Source: an uncultured Lachnospiraceae bacterium | Lineage (GTDB): Bacteria; Bacillota; Clostridia; Lachnospirales; Lachnospiraceae | Direction of reading: 5' to 3' | Assembly (NCBI GenBank): GCA_910588955.1 | Contig: CAJURQ010000030.1 | Span: 1 to 46,103, forward strand | DNA length: 46,103 nucleotides | In this document: positions 6,763 to 15,591 of the stretch, piece by piece | How the letters are laid out: every line of letters begins with the position of its first letter | How positions within the stretch are numbered: the first letter of the stretch is position 1 | The notes under the pieces: model-generated | Databases searched by the model: none | The model's input: only the letters and a program-made list of their open reading frames with translations | Told to the model about the DNA's origin: nothing | Made by a program: the position numbers and the translations under genes

Positions 6763-7989
6763 CTATTCGTGTCTCAGCGCCTCAATCGGGCTTAACTTCG
6801 CCGCCTTTCTCGCCGGATAGATGCCGAAGAAGATACCCACGCCCGAGGAGAACGCCGCCGCGATAATCACCGTGGGCGCGTCGATCTGCGCCGTATAACC
6901 CATGAAGCCGCAAATCACTTTCGCACTCAGCACCCCGAGCAAAATGCCGACCAGACCGCCGATCAGGGTGATAATGCCCGCCTCCGCCAAAAACTGTAAG
7001 AGAATCGACTTCGTTCGTGCGCCCAGAGACTTTCGGATACCGATCTCCCGGGTCCGCTCCGTCACGGACACGAGCATGATGTTCATAACGCCGATGCCTC
7101 CCACCAGCAGGGAAATCGCCGCCACGAAGGAGATAAACAGCGTGAGCATCCCGATAATCTGGTCAAACTGCGCCGAGAAATCCGCGAAGCTTTCCATCAG
7201 AATCTTGTTCTCTCCCCGCACGTTATAGCGGTTTTCGAGAAGACGGATGGTGTCCGCCGCCACCTGCGTCACATACTCGGAGCTCTCCGCCACCACATAG
7301 AGCTGCGTAAATTCACCGATCCACAGCCCGTATCCCGCCGCCATAGCCGTCAGCGGCATCTCCACCTGCAGATAGCCGCCGCCGTTCATAGTGGCAATGA
7401 TGCCTGCCGGCGTATCCTGTCTGATACCCACGATCCGCAGATCCTGACTCACATCCCAGAGAGTCATCTCAAAGGTCATGCCCACCACATCCGTCGTGCC
7501 GAACAGCGACCTCGCCGCGCTCTCAGATATGACACAGACCATGCTCGCCGCGTCACATTCACTCTGGGAAAAGTATCTGCCCCTGACGATCGGCTCCTTG
7601 CCGATAGCGTACTGCAGCGCTGTATTACCGCCGTTAAGAACCGCCGCAAAATCGGCGCCTTTACGTCCTCTTGCCGTCGCACCATAATACCCGTACTGTA
7701 CCGTCGCGCCCTTTACATGCTCCACCTTCTCCGTAATCAGCGCAAAGTCTTCCTCCGTAAACTTCACATCATTGCCTTCCTCGTTATCGTTGGTGTAAAT
7801 GGCAATCAGACCGCCGCCCATATTTTCCAGCTCATCGTTGACCGAGCCGCGCACCCCGTTACCGATGGAGATAATCATGATGACGGAGGAGATACCGATG
7901 ATGATGCCGAGCATGGTGAGGGCGGATCGTCCCTTATTGCTCTTGATATTCATAAGGGCTATTTTTATGTATTCCCATATCTGTCCCAT
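6763..7989 (-). CDS. MacB-like ABC transporter permease
   Basis: A 408-residue FtsX/MacB-type permease: one N-terminal helix ending in NKGRSALTMLGIIIGISSVI, a large extracytoplasmic domain (about residues 45-270), then three helices with GGIGVMNIMLVSVTERTREIGIRKSLGA, the hallmark coupling segment. With the adaptor (8000-9619) and ATPase (9597-10298) it forms a MacAB-like tripartite exporter; in Gram-positive bacteria such systems act in export of, or resistance to, antimicrobial peptides and lipophilic compounds. The substrate cannot be deduced. Gene order in transcription is ATPase, adaptor, permease, with 10 bases between adaptor and permease. Confidence 0.9.
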   Translation of the reverse strand: MGQIWEYIKIALMNIKSNKGRSALTMLGIIIGISSVIMIISIGNGVRGSVNDELENMGGGLIAIYTNDNEEGNDVKFTEEDFALITEKVEHVKGATVQYGYYGATARGRKGADFAAVLNGGNTALQYAIGKEPIVRGRYFSQSECDAASMVCVISESAARSLFGTTDVVGMTFEMTLWDVSQDLRIVGIRQDTPAGIIATMNGGGYLQVEMPLTAMAAGYGLWIGEFTQLYVVAESSEYVTQVAADTIRLLENRYNVRGENKILMESFADFSAQFDQIIGMLTLFISFVAAISLLVGGIGVMNIMLVSVTERTREIGIRKSLGARTKSILLQFLAEAGIITLIGGLVGILLGVLSAKVICGFMGYTAQIDAPTVIIAAAFSSGVGIFFGIYPARKAAKLSPIEALRHE

Positions 7990-7999
7990 AGTTACCCCT

Positions 8000-9619
8000 T
8001 TACTGTGGCATTGGCGCAGCTGTCACCGCCGTGCCTTCCTCAAACTCCATGCCGTTAGCCATAATGACATTGTCACCCTCCGAGAGTCCTTCCTTCACCT
8101 CGCTCACACTGTCGGACGCAATACCCGTAGTGATGCGCTTCTTCGCCACCACGCCGTTCTCCTCCACATACACGAAATCGCCGTCTCTGTCGCTGTTTAT
8201 GACTTCCAGAGGTATCGTGACCACGCCCTCCGCCTTTGCCATATGGACATAGACCTTCGCCTCCACGCCAAGGAAGATATTTTCATCCGGGTTGTCGATG
8301 TTCACATTCACACCCACCACCATCGCGCCGCTGTTGTTCTGGGTCGCCATACCGTCTATCTTGGTCACAGTTCCCTCATAGGTCTTTCCCGCGATATCCA
8401 CATCCGCTTTCTGTCCCACAGCGATCTTTTCCAGATCATACTTGGAGACGTTCAGTCTCACATACACTTTCTCCGTGCTCTCTATGGTCACCAGCTTCCC
8501 GCTCTCTGTGGGCGGCTGTCCGGCAACCGCTTCCAGCTCCGTGACCACACCCGCAAAATCGGCTTTCAGCCCGTTCTCCACCTCGGCTATGGCGTCCAGT
8601 CTCTCCTGATTGGTCAGCTTCTCAAGGGCGGTGTCCGCCTCCAGCTTCGCCTTCCCTCCCTCGTCCAGAACGCCGCTCTCCGAGGATGCCTTCTGGGACT
8701 TCATCTCCGCCTGATACTCCTTGTAGGAGGCGATCAGCTCCTCCACGTCCTTCGCCTGACGCTGCAGCTCCCTCACTTCCTTGTTGTACCCTTCCTCATA
8801 GCCGTTGTACTGAGTCTGGATCTGCAGGTTTAACAGAATCTCCCTGTCGTTCGCGAGCTTAATCTCCGCTTCGTTGTACATCTCCTTGATCTCGTCCTCG
8901 TGGTATTCGTTCAGCTCCCCTTTTGCCTCCCTCTCCTTCAAATCAGCTATCGCTTCTTCATCTTGGGAAATGATGCTCTGCCACTCCATCACGGAGACGC
9001 TCAGGTTCGTGCCGTTGTAATTCCAGCCCGCCTTCTTATCCTCTATTTTTTTGTTCAGTTCGTCCAACAGCTTTTCGTTGTCCGCAATCTGCTGCTCCAA
9101 CACGGGAAGGTTGCGGTTCGCCTCGGACAAATCTGCCACATACTCGTTATTCTTATGTACGGAGCTCTCATAGCCGCCTTCGTTGGACGCCATCTTATAC
9201 TCCGCTTCCTGTTTTCTCTCTGACAGCTCCTTCTCGTCAAAGGTAAGCATCACATCGCCCTTTTTCACTGTGTCGCCGGTGCTCACCCTGACCTCGCCCA
9301 CTTCCACGGACACAGGCGCGAAATAAGTCCTCGTCTCATCGCTCTTCACCGTGCCGCCGGTGCTAAGGATCTGCTCCACATCCCCCACGGAAGCCGCCAC
9401 GGTGGTCACCATCGGCGCCGTATTCTTCGCCACAAGGGAGTTCCTCACGAAAAACGCTATGACAAGAGCCGCCAGCACGCCCGCGATCACGCGGCGGCGG
9501 ACCTTTTTCTTCTTTTCCTTGTCCCACGGTACTTTCTCTTTTTTCGTCTTCGGCATCATCTCAGTGATATCCGTGCCCTCTGTCCCATTTTCTGCCTTAT
9601 TCTTCGCCTTCCGAAACAT
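8000..9619 (-). CDS. MacA/HlyD-like efflux adaptor protein
   Basis: A membrane-anchored adaptor of about 539 residues. A short charged cytoplasmic tail is followed by one helix (about residues 45-65, VIAGVLAALVIAFFVRNSL), a biotinyl-lipoyl-like half (FAPVSVEVGEVRVSTGDTVKKGDVMLTF), a long coiled-coil hairpin rich in Glu/Lys (about 130-370), then lipoyl and beta-barrel parts (VGQKADVDIAGKTYEGTVTKI). The ATG at 9619 (MFRKAK) stands 9 bases after GAGGAGG and is preferred; the ATG at 9625 has only 3. It overlaps the ATPase gene by 23 bases. It is expected to link the MacB-like permease to the cell exterior. Confidence 0.88.
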   Translation of the reverse strand: MFRKAKNKAENGTEGTDITEMMPKTKKEKVPWDKEKKKKVRRRVIAGVLAALVIAFFVRNSLVAKNTAPMVTTVAASVGDVEQILSTGGTVKSDETRTYFAPVSVEVGEVRVSTGDTVKKGDVMLTFDEKELSERKQEAEYKMASNEGGYESSVHKNNEYVADLSEANRNLPVLEQQIADNEKLLDELNKKIEDKKAGWNYNGTNLSVSVMEWQSIISQDEEAIADLKEREAKGELNEYHEDEIKEMYNEAEIKLANDREILLNLQIQTQYNGYEEGYNKEVRELQRQAKDVEELIASYKEYQAEMKSQKASSESGVLDEGGKAKLEADTALEKLTNQERLDAIAEVENGLKADFAGVVTELEAVAGQPPTESGKLVTIESTEKVYVRLNVSKYDLEKIAVGQKADVDIAGKTYEGTVTKIDGMATQNNSGAMVVGVNVNIDNPDENIFLGVEAKVYVHMAKAEGVVTIPLEVINSDRDGDFVYVEENGVVAKKRITTGIASDSVSEVKEGLSEGDNVIMANGMEFEEGTAVTAAPMPQ

Positions 9620-10298
9620 TCTCATAATCCTCCTCTATTTTTCCGTCCATAATTTTTATGACGCGCTTCGCCCGCGCCGCAATCTCGTCGTCATGGGTAA
9701 TCAGGATCACCGTCCTGCCCTCCTCGTGCAGCCCCCGCAGGATATCCATGATCTCCCTTGTGGAATTAGAATCCAGATTTCCCGTCGGCTCATCCGCCAG
9801 AATGATAGGCGGCGCCTGCGCGATGGCTCTGGCGATCGCCACCCTCTGCTGCTGCCCGCCGGACATCTCCGACGGCTTGTGGGTCTTGCGCTTGGAGAGT
9901 CCCACCTTGTCCAAGGCTTTCTCCGACAGCTCCATCCGTTCCTTCTTGCCCACGCCCCGGTAAATTAAGGGCAGTTCCACGTTCTCCACCGCCGTCAGGC
10001 TGGGAATCAGATTGAACCCCTGAAAGACGAAGCCGATCTCCTGATTCCGGATATCCGACAGCTCGTCGTCCGACATACTGCCCACGTCATGCCCGTGCAG
10101 GAAATAGCTGCCGCTTGTGGGCACGTCCAGACAGCCGAGCATGTTCATCAGCGTGGACTTTCCCGAGCCGGAATGCCCGATAATCGCCACGAACTCGCCC
10201 TCTCCGATGGTCAGGCTCACATGATCAAGCGCCTTCACTTCATTTTCCCCGGGATTGTAGACCTTGCAGATATCCCGGATTTCCACCAATGTCCCCAT
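9597..10298 (-). CDS. ABC exporter ATP-binding protein (LolD/MacB type)
   Basis: About 233 residues with a complete nucleotide-binding domain: Walker A GHSGSGKST, Q-loop GFVFQGFNLIP, signature MSGGQQQRVAIARAI, Walker B IILADEPTGNLD and switch histidine ITHD. It is closest in pattern to the small ATPases paired with FtsX-like permeases. The start at ATG 10298 (MGTLVEI) is preferred to 10307 because the fold begins there. It is the first gene of the exporter operon, preceded by 11-base-phased direct repeats that suggest two-component control. Confidence 0.92.
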   Translation of the reverse strand: MGTLVEIRDICKVYNPGENEVKALDHVSLTIGEGEFVAIIGHSGSGKSTLMNMLGCLDVPTSGSYFLHGHDVGSMSDDELSDIRNQEIGFVFQGFNLIPSLTAVENVELPLIYRGVGKKERMELSEKALDKVGLSKRKTHKPSEMSGGQQQRVAIARAIAQAPPIILADEPTGNLDSNSTREIMDILRGLHEEGRTVILITHDDEIAARAKRVIKIMDGKIEEDYENVSEGEE

Positions 10299-10416
10299 GA
10301 TACACATTCCTTTCCACTATCCTATACTTATGTTTCCCACAGTATGTACTACTTTTATAACGAAGCAGAACCGGTTTTTGATTCAACTTTTTAACATTTT
10401 TATCTTAGCATCGTTT

Positions 10417-10455
10417 TCTTAAAAGAAGCACACCAAAATCTTAAGTCATTCTTAA
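10417..10455 (-). promoter_or_regulatory. Phased TCTTAA direct repeats upstream of the exporter operon
   Basis: On the plus strand TCTTAA occurs at 10417, 10439 and 10450, spaced 22 and 11 bases, so all on one helix face (TTAAGA on the operon strand). This spacing is typical of OmpR/PhoB-family response-regulator sites. It lies about 120-160 bases before the ATPase start. Confidence 0.4.
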
Positions 10456-10495
10456 AATCCTCTGCCAATTTATCGCGCTGCGCCCCCTGCCATCT

Positions 10496-10547
10496 TCTTA
10501 CACTATTTTAGACTATAAATCTTACAAAAATCTTACAGGAAGCTTAC
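10496..10547 (-). promoter_or_regulatory. Second phased repeat array (TCTTAC)
   Basis: TCTTAC at 10520 and 10531 and GCTTAC at 10542 form three tandem 11-mers on plus; another TCTTAC is at 10496. On the minus strand they read GTAAGA, close to the TTAAGA sites of the first array. They lie between the ribU terminator and the exporter operon. Together the two arrays and the terminator account for the gene-free stretch 10308-10629. Confidence 0.4.
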
Positions 10548-10554
10548 AAAAAAG

Positions 10555-10588
10555 AAAATACTACTTCTCCGCAGAAAAGTAGTATTTT
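10555..10588 (-). terminator. Intrinsic terminator after ribU
   Basis: A 12-bp perfect stem AAAATACTACTT/AAGTAGTATTTT with a 10-base loop; on the minus strand it is followed by CTTTTTTG. It lies 41 bases after the ribU stop. Confidence 0.8.
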
Positions 10589-10629
10589 CGCATACAAAAT
10601 ATAAAATTAACCCCTTTTCACATCTTACT

Positions 10630-11409
10630 TCACGCGTTCCCCGAATTGGAAACCTCTCCCGCCCGTCTCTCCATCACGGGATTCGCGTTTTTCAAAATGG
10701 GACTCAAAGGCTTATAGATCAGCATGGTGACGCCCGACGCCGCTACGCTCTTCACGATATTCATGGGCGCTACCGCAAAGATGACAAAACTCGTTATGTT
10801 GTGGATATTGCCATTGATCTCCGCGCCCGACGCGATAATCGTCTCCAGGGGCATCCCGAACAGCTTGGAGAAAGCGGGAAGCAGGTAGATACCGTTGAAC
10901 GCCGAGCCGAACACCGTCATAATCACGGAGCCTGCCACACACGCCGCGATGGCTCTCTTCTTGGTCTTCTTAAACATGTACAGAATCGACGCTGGCAGCA
11001 CAAGGCTGCAGCCGATCACAAAGTTTGCAAGGTCGCCCACAAAGGCGGTGCTTGTGCCCTTGATCACAAGCTTTAAGAGAATCTTACAAAACTCGATCAT
11101 CACGCCCGCTACGGGACCGAAGGCGAAAGCTCCCACCAATGCGGGAATCTCGGAAAAATCGAGCTGATAGAACCCGGGCGCCAGAAACGGAACCGGGAAG
11201 TCCATCATATGTAAGATCACCGCAAGCGCCGAGAACAACCCGATCATAGTGATCTTTCTGGTGGTGAGGATGCGATCCGTCACCCCGTTTTTCTTCTGCA
11301 CCGTCTTTTCCGTGCCGTAGGCGATCAGAAACAACGCCGCCGCCACACCCACGCAGACAAGGACAAAAATCACATTGTCCGCAATACTCTGTAATAATCC
11401 GTTACCCAT
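10630..11409 (-). CDS. ribU: Riboflavin ECF transporter S component RibU
   Basis: A 259-residue integral membrane protein. An N-terminal helix (about residues 12-32) precedes the S-component fold, which starts with TTRKITMIGLFSALAVILHMMDFPVPF and continues through FGPVAGVMIEFCKILLK and VGDLANFVIG, with six hydrophobic segments. RibU binds riboflavin and uses the shared EcfAA'T module, not encoded here. The FMN riboswitch directly upstream makes the substrate assignment strong and implies repression when FMN is plentiful. The extra N-terminal helix and Ser/Asn-rich C-terminus make it longer than the usual 190-210 residues. Confidence 0.93.
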   Translation of the reverse strand: MGNGLLQSIADNVIFVLVCVGVAAALFLIAYGTEKTVQKKNGVTDRILTTRKITMIGLFSALAVILHMMDFPVPFLAPGFYQLDFSEIPALVGAFAFGPVAGVMIEFCKILLKLVIKGTSTAFVGDLANFVIGCSLVLPASILYMFKKTKKRAIAACVAGSVIMTVFGSAFNGIYLLPAFSKLFGMPLETIIASGAEINGNIHNITSFVIFAVAPMNIVKSVAASGVTMLIYKPLSPILKNANPVMERRAGEVSNSGNA

Positions 11410-11464
11410 TTTTCTTTTCCTCCTTTTTTTCAGGGGAAAGTTCTTCTGACTCCGCCCGCTAAAC

Positions 11465-11497
11465 GTAAAGAACCCCCGAAGTCGAAACTCCGGGGGT
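11465..11497 (-). terminator. Terminator of the FMN riboswitch expression platform
   Basis: On minus ACCCCCG/CGGGGGT (11472-11497) with an inner AGT/ACT and a TTCG loop, then TTCTTTACG. It stands between the riboswitch aptamer and ribU, as expected for termination in the ligand-bound state. Confidence 0.75.
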
Positions 11498-11579
11498 AAT
11501 ACTCGTTAAGCGAACACTGTACCGCAGACGCAGCACAGGTTCCTGTACGATAAGTATGACACACATGTCACCTTATCTG

Positions 11580-11718
11580 TCTTCTCTCATCCAGACTATA
11601 CTGTCGGTTTTGGAATTTCGCCAAATCAGCCATCCTGCCTCGCGCGGGTAAACGCTTGCGCAGAACGGGTCGCGGACTGTCACCGCCGGTAGGGAATTAC
11701 ACCCTGCCCCGAAGAACT
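11580..11718 (-). ncRNA. FMN riboswitch (RFN element)
   Basis: On the minus strand the conserved RFN pieces follow in order: TTCGGGGCAGGGTG, AATTCCCTACCGGCGGT, GTCCGCGACCC, GGCTGATTTGGCGAAATTCC and AAACCGACAGTATAGTCTGGATG, closed by complementary outer ends (TCTTC/GAAGA). It binds flavin mononucleotide and controls ribU downstream. With its promoter (11744-11772) and terminator (11465-11497) it fills the gene-free stretch 11410-11813. Confidence 0.97.
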
Positions 11719-11743
11719 TTTCTCTTATTTTGTTTACTGGTCT

Positions 11744-11772
11744 ATTCTACTACGGATGCTTCCTCATGTCAA
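11744..11772 (-). promoter_or_regulatory. Sigma-A-type promoter of the FMN riboswitch/ribU unit
   Basis: Minus-strand TTGACA (11772-11767), 17-base spacer, TAGAAT (11749-11744). The start would fall near 11737, about 20 bases before the aptamer. Confidence 0.75.
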
Positions 11773-11779
11773 CTATGAC

Positions 11780-11814
11780 GTTCAGCCCACGCCCATTCGA
11801 CGGTCTGGCTGAAC
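11780..11814 (-). terminator. Hairpin after oppA, weak terminator
   Basis: GTTCAGCC/GGCTGAAC, 8 bp with a 19-base loop, starting at the oppA stop codon. There is no U-run after it, so it may be an mRNA 3'-end stabiliser and not an intrinsic terminator. Confidence 0.3.
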
Positions 11815-13535
11815 TATTCAGCAATATCTGCGTACATGAAGTACCAGTAGCCGTATGCGGAATGCCACATATTCTGGATCTTGCTGCTCTGTAACCAGAA
11901 GTCGTTGTAGTAAGCAACGGGAACGCATGCCGCCTCATTCATAAGGATGTCCTCAGCCTTGTGAAGGGCTGCAGAACGCTCTGCAGCGTCCAGTGTGGTT
12001 CTGGAAGTATCCATAGCCGCATCGTACTCCGCGTTGTTGAACTTGCCGTCGTTGTTGCCGTTACTGGAGTAGAGCAGATCCAGCATGTTGGAAGGATCGC
12101 TGTAGTCGCCTACCCAGCCGTTACGGGAAGCATCGTAATCACCGTTACGTCTCATGGGAGTGAAGCTTGCCCACTCAACGATATCTACCTGAAGCTCAAC
12201 ACCGATCTCTGCCCATGCCTGCTGCAGATACTCAGCAACTACCTTGTGGTAGCCTGCATCGTTGGTGGAGTAAGTGATGGAAGGGAAACCTGCACCGTCC
12301 GGGTAACCTGCGTCCGCCAGAAGCTGCTTCGCCTCCTCCACGTTCGCCTCGTGGTTTGCCGTGTCGATATAAGGCTTGCCGCCGTTTGCGTTGTCAATGA
12401 ACTGGCTGCCGTCTGTATCAATCCAGCCGGGACCCATAAAGTTGCTTGCTGCGGAGTAAGTTCCCTGCATCAGCGTACCAGCCACATACTCACGGTCGAT
12501 GGCAAGACTTAACGCCTTACGCACCTTGGGATCGTTGAAGGGCTCTCTCTCCGTATTTAAGCTCAGATAGTAGGTACCGATAATCGGCTCCACATGGAAC
12601 TCTGCGTTGCCTTCCAGGGAAGGGATCTCCTCTGTGGGCACGTCCTTGATGAAGAGCACTTCGCCGGTCTGGTATGCGCTGTAGGAAGCGTTGGGATCCT
12701 CGATCAGATTGAACTTGATCGCATCCAGCTTGATCGCATCCGCATTCCAGTAGTTCGGGTTCTTTGTGCACATGATATAGGAACCGGGCACCCACTCGGA
12801 AATATAGAAGCTGCCGTTACAAACATAGGTGTCAGCCGCTACTGCCCAGCCATCGCCGTTGGCGTCGATGGTTGCCTGCTGTACCGGGCTTAAGGTAGCG
12901 AAAGCTGCCAGAGAGCCAAAGTAAGAGCAGGGCTGGGTAAGATGAACCACAAGGGTTTTATCATCGGGCGCTTCCACGCCGAGCGCTTCCAGATTGCCGC
13001 CGATGGCATCTGCATAGCCCTCTACCATGCCGAGAACAGTCTCTGCGTAAGGAGCCGCTACCATAGGATCGCAGACTCTGCGCCAGCTGTATACGAAATC
13101 GTTTGCCGTGAGGGCGGAGCCGTCAGACCACTTCAGACCGTCCCTTAAATGGAAGGTCCATGTCAGGCCATCCTCGGAAGTCTCCCAGCTCTCAGCCTGG
13201 CCGGGAGCCAGCTTGCCTTCCTGATCCACCGTCAAAAGGCACTCGAATGTGTGTAAGATCATGTTACCGCCATCCACTGCGCTGTTTAACGCCGGGTCGA
13301 TGGTTTCGGGGTTCGGGCCGATCTGTACGGACAGAACCTTCCCTTCGCCGGAAGCTGCGGGTGCAGTACTGTCAGCACCAGTATCATCCGCGGGAGCCTC
13401 CCCCCCCTCTGTGGTTTCTGATGCCGCATCACCGGAATCCGCTGCCGGGGTGGTCGTATCAGAACCGCCGCCGCAGGCCGTCACACCGACAACCATAGCC
13501 GCTGCCAGCATCAGCGCGATTACTTTCTTTTTCAT
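11814..13535 (-). CDS. oppA: Oligopeptide ABC transporter substrate-binding lipoprotein
   Basis: About 573 residues, a family 5 (OppA/DppA) binding protein. The ATG at 13535 (MKKKVIALML) follows GAGGAGG and begins a lipoprotein signal with lipobox VTAC at about residues 18-21, so the mature protein is anchored by lipid on the cell surface. A Ser/Thr/Asp/Ala-rich linker (about residues 24-65) precedes the binding fold, with IDPALNSAVDGG, WTFHLRDGLKWSDG and LTANDFVYSWRR. The linker is encoded partly by a run of eight Gs (13400-13407), a possible slippage site. It is the last gene of oppBCDFA; its larger amount may come from the own ribosome site after a 56-base gap. Confidence 0.93.
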   Translation of the reverse strand: MKKKVIALMLAAAMVVGVTACGGGSDTTTPAADSGDAASETTEGGEAPADDTGADSTAPAASGEGKVLSVQIGPNPETIDPALNSAVDGGNMILHTFECLLTVDQEGKLAPGQAESWETSEDGLTWTFHLRDGLKWSDGSALTANDFVYSWRRVCDPMVAAPYAETVLGMVEGYADAIGGNLEALGVEAPDDKTLVVHLTQPCSYFGSLAAFATLSPVQQATIDANGDGWAVAADTYVCNGSFYISEWVPGSYIMCTKNPNYWNADAIKLDAIKFNLIEDPNASYSAYQTGEVLFIKDVPTEEIPSLEGNAEFHVEPIIGTYYLSLNTEREPFNDPKVRKALSLAIDREYVAGTLMQGTYSAASNFMGPGWIDTDGSQFIDNANGGKPYIDTANHEANVEEAKQLLADAGYPDGAGFPSITYSTNDAGYHKVVAEYLQQAWAEIGVELQVDIVEWASFTPMRRNGDYDASRNGWVGDYSDPSNMLDLLYSSNGNNDGKFNNAEYDAAMDTSRTTLDAAERSAALHKAEDILMNEAACVPVAYYNDFWLQSSKIQNMWHSAYGYWYFMYADIAE

Positions 13536-13591
13536 AATCGTTCCTCCTCTTCTTAAATGATTTACTTTTCCAACTAACATGTTTATCACAT

Positions 13592-14581
13592 TTAATTGCA
13601 CTTGTCAATATGGTGACATGCGCAAAAATGCCCATTTTCCACTTCCCGCCACTCGGGAACCTCCGCCGCACACCTCTCGTCTGCATAAGGACAGCGGGTG
13701 CGGAACGTACATCCGGACGGCGGATTCAAAGGACTTGGCACGTCGCCTTCCAGCACGATACGCTGGCTTTCCCTCGCCTGTTTCGGGTCCGCAACGGGAA
13801 TTGCCGAGATCAGGCTCTTCGTGTAGGGGTGCAGGGGGCGATCCACCAGCGTGTAGCTGTCCGTCAGCTCCACCATCCTGCCCAGATACATCACGCCGAT
13901 GCGGTTGGAAATGTGCTTCACCGCCGACAGGTCGTGGGCGATAAACAGATAGGTCAGCCCCATCTGCTCCTGCAAGTCCTCAAACATATTAATGACCTGC
14001 GCCTGGATGGACACATCTAAAGCCGAGATCGGCTCGTCACAGACGATGAACTCGGGATGCACCGCCAGAGCCCTGGCAATGCCCACACGCTGTCTCTGCC
14101 CGCCGGAAAACTCGTGGGGATAACGGTTTGCATGCTCCGAGTTTAAGCCCACGCGCTCCAGAATGTGTATGATCTGGTCGTAGCGGTCCTGCTTACTCTG
14201 GGCCAGCTTGTGCACGTCGATCGCTTCCCCCACGATATCGCCCACCGTCATGCGGGGGTCAAGGCTTGCGTAAGGGTCCTGAAACACGATCTGCATCCGC
14301 TTTCTGTAAGGAAGCATATTCGCGTACTCTTTCTTTTCCACGTCAAAAATCACATCGCCGTCAAAGGTGAATCTCCCGCCCGTAGGCTCGTAGAGCCGCA
14401 GCATCGTGCGCCCCGTGGTAGTCTTGCCGCAGCCGGACTCACCAACCAGCCCGAGCGTTTCCCCTTTATCCACATAGAAGGAGACGTCGTCCACCGCTCT
14501 GACAAATTTCTTATTTTTTCCGAAGCCTCCCGCCGGAAAATACTGGCGCAGATGCTCCACCTCAATCAAATGCTTACTCAT
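13592..14581 (-). CDS. oppF: Oligopeptide ABC transporter ATP-binding protein OppF
   Basis: A 329-residue ATPase with Walker A GESGCGKTT, Q-loop QIVFQDPYASLDPRMTVGD, signature FSGGQRQRVGIARAL, Walker B FIVCDEPISALD and the C-terminal oligopeptide-transporter extension with the CTFRTRCPYADERC cysteine cluster (iron-sulfur or zinc site of the OppD/F family). The DPYASLDPRM form of the Q-loop region is typical for OppF. It overlaps oppD by 8 bases and precedes oppA. It energises peptide import with OppD. Confidence 0.93.
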   Translation of the reverse strand: MSKHLIEVEHLRQYFPAGGFGKNKKFVRAVDDVSFYVDKGETLGLVGESGCGKTTTGRTMLRLYEPTGGRFTFDGDVIFDVEKKEYANMLPYRKRMQIVFQDPYASLDPRMTVGDIVGEAIDVHKLAQSKQDRYDQIIHILERVGLNSEHANRYPHEFSGGQRQRVGIARALAVHPEFIVCDEPISALDVSIQAQVINMFEDLQEQMGLTYLFIAHDLSAVKHISNRIGVMYLGRMVELTDSYTLVDRPLHPYTKSLISAIPVADPKQARESQRIVLEGDVPSPLNPPSGCTFRTRCPYADERCAAEVPEWREVENGHFCACHHIDKCN

Positions 14582-15575
14582 GGGACGCTCCTTTCTCCAT
14601 CTCTTCCTTCTGGTTCAGCCAGCACTGGGTATAATGCACGTCGCCAAATGTGGTGACAGGCGGCATCTCGCGCAGACAGATCTGCATCGCCGCGTCACAG
14701 CGGGGCGCGAAAGGACAGCCCGCCGGCGGATTCAGCATATCCACAGGCGTTCCCTCGATGGGAACCAGTCTCTCATGTTCCTTTGTGTCCAGTCTCGGAA
14801 TGGAACGGATCAATCCTTTCGTGTACTCATGCTTCGGATGATAGAAAATGTCGTCTGTTGTGCCGTACTCAATGATCCTGCCTGCGTACATAACCGCAAT
14901 GCGCTCGCACATGCTCGCCACCACGCCCAGATCATGGGTGATCATAATGATCGCCATACCAAGCTTATCCTTAAGCTCCATCATCAGTTCCAGAATCTGC
15001 GCCTGAATCGTCACGTCCAGCGCCGTAGTCGGCTCGTCCGCAATCAGAAGCTTCGGCTCACATGCCAACGCGATTGCGATCATCACACGCTGCCGCATAC
15101 CGCCCGATAGCTCGTGGGGATACTGTTTTAAACGCTTTTCCGGCTCGTTGATGCCCACCAGCTCCAGCAGTTCCTTCGCTCGCTCCTTTGCCTGCTGCCT
15201 CGTCTTGTCCGTGTGCAGCCTTATCACCTCGGTAATCTGGTTGCCGATGGTGTAGACCGGATTTAAGCTTGTCATCGGATCCTGAAAAATAATGGAAATC
15301 TCATTTCCGCGGAATTTTCGTATTTCTTTCTCGGTCATCTGCTCTACCTGATGCCCGTTAAAGTGCAGTTCGCCACCAAGCAGTTTCCCCGGATGGGCGG
15401 TAAGCCCCATGAGACTGTACGCCGTCACCGACTTGCCGGAACCGCTCTCTCCCACGATTCCTAAGACCTCTCCCTCCTTCAGACGGATGGAGACATCGTT
15501 TAACGCCTTAACCTCTCCGGCGGGCGTGAAGAAAGAAAGCCGTTCGTTTTTGACATCTACCAGATATTCTCCCAT
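14574..15575 (-). CDS. oppD: Oligopeptide ABC transporter ATP-binding protein OppD
   Basis: A 333-residue ATPase with Walker A GESGSGKSV, Q-loop IIFQDPMTSLNPVYTIG, signature LSGGMRQRVMIAIAL, Walker B LLIADEPTTALDV and the C-terminal CPFAPRCDAAMQIC cysteine cluster. DPMTSLNP and LSGGMRQRV are the OppD/DppD form. It starts 16 bases after oppC and overlaps oppF by 8. It forms a heterodimeric motor with OppF on the cytoplasmic face of OppBC. Confidence 0.93.
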   Translation of the reverse strand: MGEYLVDVKNERLSFFTPAGEVKALNDVSIRLKEGEVLGIVGESGSGKSVTAYSLMGLTAHPGKLLGGELHFNGHQVEQMTEKEIRKFRGNEISIIFQDPMTSLNPVYTIGNQITEVIRLHTDKTRQQAKERAKELLELVGINEPEKRLKQYPHELSGGMRQRVMIAIALACEPKLLIADEPTTALDVTIQAQILELMMELKDKLGMAIIMITHDLGVVASMCERIAVMYAGRIIEYGTTDDIFYHPKHEYTKGLIRSIPRLDTKEHERLVPIEGTPVDMLNPPAGCPFAPRCDAAMQICLREMPPVTTFGDVHYTQCWLNQKEEMEKGASHE

Positions 15576-15591
15576 TCTCTCGTCCTCCTTT

